Below are positions 12,101 through 19,619 of a stretch of 64,000 nt of DNA, piece after piece (the first letter of the stretch is position 1; each line of letters begins with the position of its first letter). Made by a program: the position numbers and the translations under genes. The notes beneath the pieces are model-generated. The model was not told the origin of the DNA. It did no database searches and saw only the letters and a list, made by a program, of their open reading frames with translations. Origin of the DNA: JAUILH01 sp965230535. Lineage in GTDB: Bacteria; Bacteroidota; Bacteroidia; Flavobacteriales_D; JAUILH01. The DNA lies in contig OZ246009.1 of the NCBI GenBank assembly GCA_965230535.1, forward strand, positions 1,240,001 to 1,304,000. Reading direction: 5' to 3'.

Positions 12101-15100
12101 TGGAATAAATATCCTGGAGTTCCTCCTCCCGCAACAATGTCAGCAGAACCATCACAAGCTCCATTACAAGATACATCCTGTCCATTGTAGTTTGAAACAA
12201 CTGAAGTCGTTCCACTTATAGCAGTCGGTTCATTTACAGTAACTGTTTGGCTGGTGGTTGTCCCGCCATTAGCATCTGTTACAACCACATAATAATCTCC
12301 CGCACACAGGTTGCTTGCTGTTACACCTGTTTGACCTGGTAGTGGGTTATTGGTTGTTCCATCATGCCACTGGTAAGTAAATCCGCCAACGCCACCTGAA
12401 GCTGTTACACTGGCAGAACCGTCGCAGGCACCGTTACACAATGCATCCGTAGATGCCATAACTGTATTGATTGTATTTGGTTCGTTAATGGTAACACAAG
12501 TTGTGTCCAGACATCCCTTATTATCGGCAATAACCACAGAGTAAGTGCCAGCAGATAAGTTTGTAGCTGAAGTACCAGTTTGACCCGTCGTTGCACCCGG
12601 AGGACAACCGTTAAACCATTCAAAGGTATATCCGGGTGTTCCTCCTGAACCTGTTGCATCTGCAGTACCATTGCTCCCTCCATTGACAGTAACATCTGTA
12701 CTTGCCGAGATGGTTACGTTAAGTGCCGGAGGCTCTGTAATTGTAACGGCGATATTATCAACACATCCGTTGGCATCTGTTACAGTTGCGTTATAATTTC
12801 CTGCGCATAGTCCGGAAACAGTTGCGGTTCCCTGTCCACTTCCAGGTGCAGGTACCCAAACATAATTGTAAGGAGCAGTTCCTCCTGTAACATCCAAGGT
12901 AGCAGTTCCATCACACTCCCCTGCACAGGAAGTACTTGTTTGTGCCAAAATACTTAAGGTTGGACCTGTGTTGTTATTGACTCCAATAGTAGCGGTTCCG
13001 GTACATCCGTTATCATCAGTTACTGTTACCGTGTATGAACCACCTGGTACAGCATTAATATTGGCAACCGGATTACCTAAAGCATCTTCCCAAACCTCAG
13101 ATACATAGTTTCCGGAACCACCCGATACACTTGTTACCGAAACACTACCGTCTGCCTGACCACAATTGGCATCAGTAGAGCTTAGAACAGGCACAATTTG
13201 AGCTGGTTCATTAATAGTGATTGAGCTGGAAGCTGTACATCCATTATTATCTGTAATCTCAACATAGTAAGTTCCTGCTGCCAGACCATTTAAAGGAGAT
13301 CCTGTACCAACTCCACTGGTAAGAGCCGGGTTATCGTACCAGTCAATTGTGTAAGCTGGCGTTCCTCCTGAACCTGTAGCACTCACACTTCCATCTGCAG
13401 ATCCAAAGCAGTTGGCATCTGTTCCGTTCGCAGAAACTGACAAGGCGGTTGGCTCAGTAATGATGACAGTATGTGTCAACACGCAACCTACATTATCTGT
13501 AACTGTGACATCATATGATCCTGCAGCCAGTCCGCTTAGATCTTCGTTAGCAGAAGTAAATGCTCCTGGACCTGTCCATGCATATGTAAATGCTGGTGTT
13601 CCTCCTGTAATGGTAATGTCGATTGAAGCATCAGATCCACCATTACAAGTCACAGCAGTTTGTGTATGAGCGATTGAACCACCATTGTTATCTACAATGT
13701 TAACTGAGTTAGAAGCTGTACAGCCATTGTTGTCAGTAATTTCAACATAATAGGTTCCTGCAGCTAATCCGGCAATTGAATTACCTGATCCAATGTTATT
13801 GGTTAAAGCAGCATTATCATACCATTCAAAATTATATCCGGCGGTACCTCCGTTACCTGTAGCACTTGCTGATCCATCAGCCTGACCACAATTTGAATTT
13901 ACAGGAGTGGTAGCTACCGTGAGAGCCGCTGGTTCGTTTGGTGTGAAAGTTTCTGTAGTCGTACAACCGTTATTATCAGTAATTGTGCAAGTGTATAGAG
14001 TTCCGCCAACTAAACCTGTTGCAGCGTTGGTTCCTTGTCCTCCACCCGGGGCAGGGGCCCATGAAAAGCTTAATGCTCCGGTTCCTCCGTTAGCAGTTAC
14101 AGTTGCAGTTCCATCATTCGCACCATTACAAGTGACATCAGTTCCGGCAACAGAAGAAGTAATTGCCCCTGGTTCGTTAATAGTAACATTTGCTGTAGCT
14201 GTACAACCATTACCATCTGTAATGTCTAAAGTGTAGGTTCCTGCACAAAGCACACCTGTTAAATCTTCTGAAGTTGGTCCATGTTGCCAAACAGTAGTAT
14301 ATGGTAATGTTCCTCCGTTTATTGTAGCATCTGCAGATCCATCACAACCACCATTACAAGTGGCATCTGTGCCGGTAATTGATAAAGTGAGACTTGCAGC
14401 TTGATTGATGGTTGCATTGACCGTCGCGGTACATCCATTATTATCGGTTACCGTCACTGTGTAGTTGTTGGCAGCAAGCCCGTTAAAAGTGCCAGAAGCC
14501 TGTTGCGCACCTCCAATGTCAAAACTATAATTAGGTGTACCTCCATTGGCAGAAACAGTTAGGCCACCATCAGCGGCAGCTGCACATGACGCATCTGTTG
14601 TAGCATCTAAACTAATCGTAAGTGGAGTTGGTTCTGTTATAGTCACCAGAACCGTAGTAGTACAACCATTATTGTCTTCAACCGCTACCGTATAGTTTCC
14701 TGCAGCTAGTCCATTGAAAGTACCAGAGGCTTGTGGACCACCACCAATATCATAAGTGTAACCAGGTGTTCCGTTAGCACCAGCAATAGTCACAGAACCA
14801 GTTGAATTACCATTACAATCTACATTCGTTTGAGCAGTGATAGAACCTGTAATAGCAGTTGGTTCAGTAATGGTTACAGGAACTGTTGTAGTACAACCAT
14901 TATTGTCTTCAATTGTTACCGTATAGTTTCCTGCAGCCAGTCCATTGAAAGTACCAGAGGCTTGTGGACCACCACCAATATCATAAGTGTAACCAGGTGT
15001 TCCATTTGCACCAGCAATAGTCACAGAGCCAGTTGAGTTTCCATTACAATCTACATTAGTTTGGGCTGTAATAGAGCCTGTGAGAGCAGTTGGTTCAGTA

Positions 15101-18100
15101 ATGGTCACTGGAACTGTTGTAGTACAACCATTATTGTCTTCAACTGTTACCGTATAGTTTCCGGCAGCCAGTCCATTGAAAGTGCCTGAAGCTTGTGGTC
15201 CACTTCCGATATCGTAAGTATAGCCTGGTGTTCCGTTAGCACCAGCAATAGTCACAGAACCAGTAGAAGCACCATTACAGTCTACATTAGTTTGCAAAGT
15301 GATGGAGGCTGTTAAGGCGGTTGGTTCAGCAATTGTTACCGCTACCGGGAACAGACATCCATTGCCATCCTGAACTGTTACCGTATAGTTGCCTGCAGTC
15401 AGTCCATTAAATGTTCCACTGGCCTGGAATCCGCTTCCAATATCATAGGTGTACGGTGCCAAACTCCCGGAGCCAAGAACAGTCACAGAACCGGTTGGGT
15501 TTCCATTACAATCAACATCCGTTTGGGCTGTAATGTTTCCGGTCAAACCACTTAAGTCAGCTATAACAACATTGATCGTTGCTGTACATCCATTATTGTC
15601 TGTTACAGTTACTGTATACGATCCTGGGGTTAAAGATCCAAATGTGCCAGAAGCTTGTTGGGCACCTCCAATATCAAAGTTTAATGGAGCAGTACCTCCG
15701 GCAGCAGAAACTGTTAAGTCCCCGTTTGGTAAACCACATGTTGCATCATTACTACTTGTAAGTGATATCGTTAAAACAGGAGGTTCAGTAATGGTCACCG
15801 GAACTGTAGTTGTACAACCATTATTGTCTTCAACAGTTACTGTATAGTTTCCGGCTGTAAGTCCATTAAAAGTACCAGAGGCTTGTTGCGCGCCACCGAT
15901 ATCATATAAGTATCCTGGTGTTCCGTTAGCGCCTGCTATCGTAACTGAGCCTGTCGCATCCCCATTACAGTTTACGTTGGTTTGTGCCGTAATAGATGCC
16001 GTTAAAGCGGTTGGTTCAGTGATGGTCACCGGAACTGTGGTCGTACATCCATTATTGTCTTCAATTGTTACCGTATAGTTTCCTGCAGCAAGTCCATTGA
16101 AGGTACCGGAAGCTTGTTGCGCTCCACCAATATCGTATAAGTAGCCAGGCGTTCCGTTAGCACCAGCAACAGTAACGGATCCTGTTGAAGCGCCATTACA
16201 ATCAACATTGGTTTGAATAGTGATTGAACCAGTAAGTGCGGTTGGTTCAGTGATAGTCACCGGAACCGTAGTTGTACATCCTTGACTATCTTCAACCGTT
16301 ACCGTGTAGTTTCCTGCAGCAAGTCCATTGAAGGTACCGGAAGCTTGTTGCGCTCCACCAATATCGTATAAGTATCCTGGTGTTCCGTTTGCGCCAGCAA
16401 CAGTAACGGATCCTGTTGAAGCACCATTACAATCAACATTGGTTTGTGCTGTAATAGATGCTGTTAGAGCTGTCGGTTCAGTAATGGTTACCGGAACCGT
16501 AGTCGTACAGCCATTATTATCTTCAACTGTAACTGTATAATTGCCCGCAGCAAGTCCGTTGAATGTGCCTGAAGCTTGCTGAGCACCTCCAATGTCATAT
16601 TGATAGCCTGGTGTTCCTCCTGCTCCTGCTACAGTGACGCTTCCGGTTGAGTTCCCGTTACAATCTGCATTAGTTTGTGCCGTGATGGAGGCCGTTAAAA
16701 CGGGAGGTTCAGTAACCGTATAAGAATCAGTAGCTGTACAACCGTTAACATCTGTAACTGTTACAGTGTAGGTGTTTGGGCCTAATCCTGTAGCGCTGGC
16801 ATTGTTTCCTGCTCCATTATCCCAGCTATAAGAATAACCAGAAGTTCCAGCTCCAACGGCATTGACCGTGCCGTTATTGGCACCATTACAATCCACATTT
16901 GTACCACTTGCTGTAACCGTTGGCATTGGGTATACTGTTACATTGATTGTAGCCTGATCTGTACAAGTTCCGTCAGAAACGGTTAAAGTCACTGTGTATG
17001 TTCCTGCTGCCCCGTAAGTGTGGTTTGGAGTGGCACCTGTTCCGGTATTGCTATCTCCAAAATCCCATGAATATGAGGTGATGGTACCAGTACTAATGGT
17101 AGAACCGCTTCCGTTAAAGTTGAATGAATTACCAGTTAAACATTGGTTGGCAACACCTGGCAATGCTGCTGTAATGGTTGTTCCAGCATTGATCGTTCCG
17201 TTATTAGTTGCTGTACATCCGTTATTGTCTGTCACAGTTACTGTGTACGTATTTGGGCATAATCCATTTGGACTTTGAACATTAGCTGCACCGTTGTTCC
17301 AGTTATAATTAAATCCGGCAACCCCATTTGTCACGTTGGCGGTAATAGAACCATCACAAGCACCGTCACATGATTCATTTGTAGGAACCGTGGCAACACT
17401 CATAGGAGCTGGCGCATTAACTGGTGTGGTGAAAGTACATGCTCCGGCATCTGAGAAAGTTGCTGTTACATTACAAGCAGCACCATCGGCGGTAGCACCT
17501 GTAATCGTATAGGCATGTGGAGAAGTAAATGGAGCATTGTAAACTGTACTGTTTCCATTGCAATCAGTAACGGTTAATGTACCGGTTGAGGGAGGATCCG
17601 TAAAAGTGATGTTTCCTGAAATATCATAAACATTGGCACCATTACAGGGAGAAGCATTTGCTGTCATTGCTGATATGTCACAAGGAAGAATAATCGAGCA
17701 ATCTGTAGTACCGGTACCTCCTGTTTGCGAGAAAGTAATGTCTGTTACCGAACCAGAGAAGTTTGTGATTAGAAATAGGTATACTTCTCCGGCCTGACCG
17801 TTTGGAATATTTGCTGTTTCGGTAGCACTGGTTGAATAAGAACAATCAAGAGGCGCTCCTAAAGATCCACAATTGCCTTGAGCAGTAGCTAAATCAGCAA
17901 ATGGTCCCCAAAGTGCAAAATCAATATCTACAGAAGGAGTACTGAACATGTCAATTGTAATCGGTCCGTTTTGGTCGATTTCCAAATAGTACCAGGCCGG
18001 GTTAGGTTGAGTGGATAAGCATCCATAATCGTTTCCAGGTTCAGCAGTTGTGTTGGTTGAAGCCGGGAAGCATTCAGTGTTACCTGTACAGAATGGATTA

Positions 18101-19011
18101 GCTGTACCACAGTTTCCGGAAGCAGTCCCTGTAGGTACACATGGTCCGACTATTGTTGGTTCAGTGACGCAAATATCAAAGGTTCCGAAAGAGTTGTTTC
18201 CATATTCCCAAACTTGAATGTAAACCGTACTTCCGGGAGCTATGGCTCCATTCTGTATAAATGGCATTGCCCCTGTTCCTCCGTCATCATCACAATCAAT
18301 CAGAGATAAACTGTTACAGTTAGGATTTGGCACCCAAATGGCCATTCCCGCATCAGTAATACCTCCAGCCGTTGTTGTGATGTCAAATACACCAGAAGCC
18401 GGAACAGTAAATTCGTACCAAACATCACCACCATTCCAGTTAGCACAGCCTGGATCAAAAGTGGTTCCGGGAGCACCAGTATTGTCTCCGGTTAAACATG
18501 GGCCATCAACGGTAATAGGAGTGGCATTACACGGATCACTGTTATTTACCGGGTTTCCTCCTCCTAAATCAGTTACGCATAATTCGAAGGGACCAAAAGA
18601 ATTGTTTCCATATTCCCACACCTGGATGAAAACTGTAGAACCTGGTATTAATCCTGCCTGATTAATAAGCGAGAAAGTTCCCGTTCCACCATCGTCATCA
18701 CATGCCACATTTGTAAGGGCGTTACACGGACCAGTCCAAATAGCCAAACCTCCATCTGTAAAACCACCGGCATCTCCGGTTTCAAATGACAAATTTCCTG
18801 AAGCGGGAACAGTAACCTGAAACCAGTAGTCGCCTCCGGAATAGTTGGCGCAACCCGGATTGTTACCTGAGTTGGTCATACCGGTATTGTTACCATTCAA
18901 ACATTGTCCGGGGTTAATATTGACAGCGTTACAAGGATCATCTTGTGCGGAGACGAATGTTCCAATCGCATTAAGAAAAAATAATGATAGCAGTAGTTTA
19001 TTTAATTTCAT
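6163..19011 (-). CDS. giant SprB-like adhesin with about 40 SprB-type repeats and T9SS type B sorting domain
   Basis: This 4282-residue protein is probably a cell-surface adhesin secreted by the type IX system. A signal peptide (1-22, ending FVSA) is followed by three beta-rich domains (about 25-155, 157-290 and 300-440). The first two share WFQVTVPASG or WYEFTVPASG and VFIQVWEYGNNSFG and resemble pre-peptidase C-terminal/carbohydrate-binding-like modules. A PKD domain lies near 610-695. From about residue 545 to 3850 there are about 40 repeats of SprB type, each with C-N-G or C-x-G near its start, GGTxPYxYxW in the middle and YTVTVTDxNGC near its end. The paired cysteines in each repeat could form disulfides. 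Ten consecutive units (774-1542) are almost identical. Two PKD-like domains precede the type B C-terminal domain (about 4185-4282: TPTAFTPNGDGKNDVF, FDRWG, GHITVVR). SprB of Flavobacterium is the gliding adhesin; whether this organism glides cannot be told. No PorP/SprF-like gene lies next to it. Confidence 0.9.
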   Translation of the reverse strand: MKLNKLLLSLFFLNAIGTFVSAQDDPCNAVNINPGQCLNGNNTGMTNSGNNPGCANYSGGDYWFQVTVPASGNLSFETGDAGGFTDGGLAIWTGPCNALTNVACDDDGGTGTFSLINQAGLIPGSTVFIQVWEYGNNSFGPFELCVTDLGGGNPVNNSDPCNATPITVDGPCLTGDNTGAPGTTFDPGCANWNGGDVWYEFTVPASGVFDITTTAGGITDAGMAIWVPNPNCNSLSLIDCDDDGGTGAMPFIQNGAIAPGSTVYIQVWEYGNNSFGTFDICVTEPTIVGPCVPTGTASGNCGTANPFCTGNTECFPASTNTTAEPGNDYGCLSTQPNPAWYYLEIDQNGPITIDMFSTPSVDIDFALWGPFADLATAQGNCGSLGAPLDCSYSTSATETANIPNGQAGEVYLFLITNFSGSVTDITFSQTGGTGTTDCSIILPCDISAMTANASPCNGANVYDISGNITFTDPPSTGTLTVTDCNGNSTVYNAPFTSPHAYTITGATADGAACNVTATFSDAGACTFTTPVNAPAPMSVATVPTNESCDGACDGSITANVTNGVAGFNYNWNNGAANVQSPNGLCPNTYTVTVTDNNGCTATNNGTINAGTTITAALPGVANQCLTGNSFNFNGSGSTISTGTITSYSWDFGDSNTGTGATPNHTYGAAGTYTVTLTVSDGTCTDQATINVTVYPMPTVTASGTNVDCNGANNGTVNAVGAGTSGYSYSWDNGAGNNASATGLGPNTYTVTVTDVNGCTATDSYTVTEPPVLTASITAQTNADCNGNSTGSVTVAGAGGTPGYQYDIGGAQQASGTFNGLAAGNYTVTVEDNNGCTTTVPVTITEPTALTASITAQTNVDCNGASTGSVTVAGANGTPGYLYDIGGAQQASGTFNGLAAGNYTVTVEDSQGCTTTVPVTITEPTALTGSITIQTNVDCNGASTGSVTVAGANGTPGYLYDIGGAQQASGTFNGLAAGNYTVTIEDNNGCTTTVPVTITEPTALTASITAQTNVNCNGDATGSVTIAGANGTPGYLYDIGGAQQASGTFNGLTAGNYTVTVEDNNGCTTTVPVTITEPPVLTISLTSSNDATCGLPNGDLTVSAAGGTAPLNFDIGGAQQASGTFGSLTPGSYTVTVTDNNGCTATINVVIADLSGLTGNITAQTDVDCNGNPTGSVTVLGSGSLAPYTYDIGSGFQASGTFNGLTAGNYTVTVQDGNGCLFPVAVTIAEPTALTASITLQTNVDCNGASTGSVTIAGANGTPGYTYDIGSGPQASGTFNGLAAGNYTVTVEDNNGCTTTVPVTITEPTALTGSITAQTNVDCNGNSTGSVTIAGANGTPGYTYDIGGGPQASGTFNGLAAGNYTVTIEDNNGCTTTVPVTITEPTAITGSITAQTNVDCNGNSTGSVTIAGANGTPGYTYDIGGGPQASGTFNGLAAGNYTVAVEDNNGCTTTVLVTITEPTPLTISLDATTDASCAAAADGGLTVSANGGTPNYSFDIGGAQQASGTFNGLAANNYTVTVTDNNGCTATVNATINQAASLTLSITGTDATCNGGCDGSADATINGGTLPYTTVWQHGPTSEDLTGVLCAGTYTLDITDGNGCTATANVTINEPGAITSSVAGTDVTCNGANDGTATVTANGGTGALSFSWAPAPGGGQGTNAATGLVGGTLYTCTITDNNGCTTTETFTPNEPAALTVATTPVNSNCGQADGSASATGNGGTAGYNFEWYDNAALTNNIGSGNSIAGLAAGTYYVEITDNNGCTASNSVNIVDNNGGSIAHTQTAVTCNGGSDASIDITITGGTPAFTYAWTGPGAFTSANEDLSGLAAGSYDVTVTDNVGCVLTHTVIITEPTALSVSANGTDANCFGSADGSVSATGSGGTPAYTIDWYDNPALTSGVGTGSPLNGLAAGTYYVEITDNNGCTASSSITINEPAQIVPVLSSTDANCGQADGSVSVTSVSGGSGNYVSEVWEDALGNPVANINAVPGGSYTVTVTDDNGCTGTATIGVNNNTGPTLSILAQTSTSCAGECDGTATLDVTGGTAPYNYVWVPAPGSGQGTATVSGLCAGNYNATVTDANGCVDNIAVTITEPPALNVTISASTDVTVNGGSNGTADATGSGGTPGYTFEWFNGCPPGATTGQTGTSATNLSAGTYSVVIADNKGCLDTTCVTINEPNTINTVMASTDALCNGACDGSASVTASGGVGGFTYQWHDGTTNNPLPGQTGVTASNLCAGDYYVVVTDANGGTTTSQTVTVNEPTAISGTTSVVSNYNGQDVSCNGACDGSADIVAGGGTPGYLFQWDDPANSTTATINNLCAGNYNVIVTDFNGCTGNFVVTITEPAALSNVIAGTDASCFGVCDGTASATPAGGTAPYTYLWNDPALSTTQNISNLCDGTYDVVITDDNGCIFNDQITITEPIELILASSTVGSNCGQTDGSATISVTQGTPNYTYQWDAAAGNQTTATASNLGFGCYDVTVTDGNGCTATETVCVQDLGAPSITPLTINDVSCNAACDGFAQVQVSGGVAPYNYQWFDGNNNPVSGISTTPSLGSLCAGTYTAEMTDDNGCVATTSITINEPLALNGVIQASTDVTCFGDCDGSATVLASGGTAPYTYAWNDPAAQTTTTASNLCPGTYNVSITDANNCTFSMNVTIGEPLQIILSTSDVDAFCNTPSGSASVTIVQGGSGNLSYAWNPTGQSSQTASNLTPGVYTVTVTDQDGCTANANATVGNIPPGVASISALTHVSCNGGSDGTMTVSMAGGTPNYTYEWYTNTGAPIGQTGQTATNLAPGDYFSVVTDVNGCTANSDTVSIGQPLPLAATFVIDSVSCNGLCDGVATATVSGGTNPYYFQWDNALNEVTPSAQGLCAQQYNVVITDDNGCVLNESVNVFEPNAIVLDSTVVNANCQQADGQACVLASGGTGAFTYSWPSGSTNSCDVNLAANTYIVDVTDANGCLEQIAVEVSDLSGPVASIIAQSDVSCFGGTDGSGTVDMTGGTGVSFTVQWDAAAGNQTTPTASNLAAGLYTVTITDNLGCSASTNLTINEPAPLQYVGNTIDASCFSYCDGEAWINVIGGTTPYAYSWVNNAGIPAGTNDTITGLCADTYLITVTDANGCTVNDSYIVSQPVQVSATISATNVTCNGACDGTATATGVIGVGAFTYLWDDPNAQTTPTATGLCPGLYTCIVTDQNGCFTTVNINITEPTQVTAAINISQNVNCFSACDGFAQVDPLGGTPGYTYSWDNNAGTNQIATNLCPNTYTATVTDANGCQATATVTITEPTALGITSNTTNVTCFNACNGTANVNVSGGTGPFSYQWDDPAFSTTPAVNNLCAGTYTCQITDALGCVISETVVITQPNELTLVATPTDANCGQSNGSICIAVVGGVAPFTYQWSDINTTTSACVNNIAAGCYTITIVDGNGCIKDSLLCINDIAGPTVTGINSSDVTCFGDQDGSVEFSVVGGTGAPTLELLDGNNNQVNTGQLLTNNLDGDCYTLIATDAAGCVGTDVICISEPNALNSAITSSADANCFLGCDGQATVSVSGGLPSVINGYTYTWNAGGAVNAATNTNLCAGNYTVVVTDSNNCTTTSTITINEPTQLLLSTANQVNVSCNAACDGSINVIANGATPPYLYNWAPNVSTGPTAGALCADNYDVTVTDGNGCVENINFTITEPQPLTLSASTINSTCSQCNGGASITVNGGTAPYTYNWLNGGNTTSAATNTGMCPGNHTVEVTDANGCFTTLVVTIIDEPAPTIDGFNVTQPTCNGLSNGSAEVLTSGGTGNLTYLWDAAAFNQVSNPAVALPAGNYCVTVSDVNNCQVTSCVTVNEPAPLLPVPDISTTICYGDSSQLWASGQGGTAPYTINWTTSGLTGPGPIMVTPLVTTTYCFTVTDDNGCLSPSGCVDITVLPPLDLNLTPSTSICSGSGIDLIAHASDGNGGPYTFDWTDENGNVLVGTQNADSSFVNVNPATPTWYYVTLSDGCSLDVIDSTLISINPIPSASISALDSNGCVPFTAQFIANSDIGVTYEFDFECDGIVDYSGPNSNPTFTYQNPGTYDVCLTVISADGCDTSISVNQMITVHPLPVADFTMNPPVTTALNPTITFTNMSSGGLIYDWDFGDGNTISGIDTAIIAGTNNGMTIGTYKDPIHTYTDTGYFDVTLTITNEFGCTDVVSYQVYVEGDYILFTPTAFTPNGDGKNDVFKPVGIGIHDNQYEMYIFDRWGQLIFESHDPDYGWDGIDPRSGRLVKLDVYVWLIRTLDHKEEPHEYIGHITVVR
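14386..16692 (-). repeat. ten tandem 231-base SprB repeats, nearly identical
   Basis: This block encodes ten 77-residue units containing YDIGGAQQASGTFNGL and close variants. Anchor positions recur at exactly 231 bases (14661, 14892 and 15123; then 15813, 16044, 16275 and 16506). Neighbouring units agree over long stretches even at silent positions, pointing to recent duplication or gene conversion. The flanking SprB repeats are much more divergent. Confidence 0.9.
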
Positions 19012-19052
19012 TTGGCGGGGGAAGAAGTTATAAATCTGGCAAGGGGAGTAAA

Positions 19053-19472
19053 TTACAGGTTGTCCTTAGTTAGGTTTGGGTGGGCGTTTATCCAGGTACT
19101 CAGTTCCTTTTCATACCTGGCATCATCAAGAGGTCTGTTACCTGTGTATTGATGTTCGGGAAATCCCTCAACTTTCTTGTAGTTGTATTTCTTGATATGA
19201 GTATCTCGCTCGAATCTGGCCGATTTGAGTGCGGCATAAGCGGTTTTGAACCAACCTGAAGCTTCTGCTTTGGCTTTTTGTTCCGGATCAGCAGAAACAA
19301 TATCAATTTTAGTTTGAAGTTCATCTACTTTAAACTGATAGTCTATCAGATTCCAATCATCTACATCTATTTCCTGCTCACTGTGCTGGATGCCTTGAGG
19401 AATTTTGATTGGGGTTTGTGTTAGGGCCTGAATTGGCAGAGAGAAAAAGAAAAGCAAGAAAAAATATTTCAT
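19053..19472 (-). CDS. small secreted protein of unknown function, upstream of giant adhesin
   Basis: This 139-residue protein has a signal peptide (MKYFFLLFFFSLPIQALTQ). The mature part is charged and largely helical, with segments QFKVDELQTKIDIVSADPEQKAKAEASG and WFKTAYAALKSARFERD, and a C-terminal stretch rich in charged and aromatic residues. I do not recognise the family and see no sorting domain. It ends 41 bases before the giant SprB-like gene on the same strand with no terminator between, so they are probably co-transcribed. The pairing of a roughly 140-residue secreted protein with a large adhesin is repeated at 5626-5604. Its function is unknown. Confidence 0.65.
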   Translation of the reverse strand: MKYFFLLFFFSLPIQALTQTPIKIPQGIQHSEQEIDVDDWNLIDYQFKVDELQTKIDIVSADPEQKAKAEASGWFKTAYAALKSARFERDTHIKKYNYKKVEGFPEHQYTGNRPLDDARYEKELSTWINAHPNLTKDNL

Positions 19473-19559
19473 TTGTTTAATTTTTAAATCTAATGTTTAA
19501 TTAACACACGCTTCTTAATTAATTGACGTTAACTGTTTGTTTTTTAAAAAACTTATGTC

Positions 19560-19594
19560 TATAAATTACAAAAGTCTGGCATAACCAGACTTTT
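19560..19594 (-). terminator. terminator after the anti-sigma-like gene
   Basis: The ten-base stem AAAAGTCTGG (19570-19579) pairs with CCAGACTTTT (19585-19594) around the loop CATAA. On the minus strand the stem ends in TTTT, about 25 bases past the stop codon at 19620. It separates the sigma/anti-sigma pair from the adhesin genes. Confidence 0.7.
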
Positions 19595-19619
19595 ATAAAT
19601 TCATATGTTTTCAACAAAA

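Noticed and set aside
14386..16692. Regularly spaced repeats that might suggest a CRISPR or satellite array
   Set aside because: The period is 231 bases, a multiple of three, with no unique spacers, and the whole block is in frame within one protein.
13412..17278. Many plus-strand frames of 60-132 codons opposite the giant adhesin
   Set aside because: They repeat with the 231-base period and mirror the coding repeats. No promoter, initiation site or family resemblance was seen.
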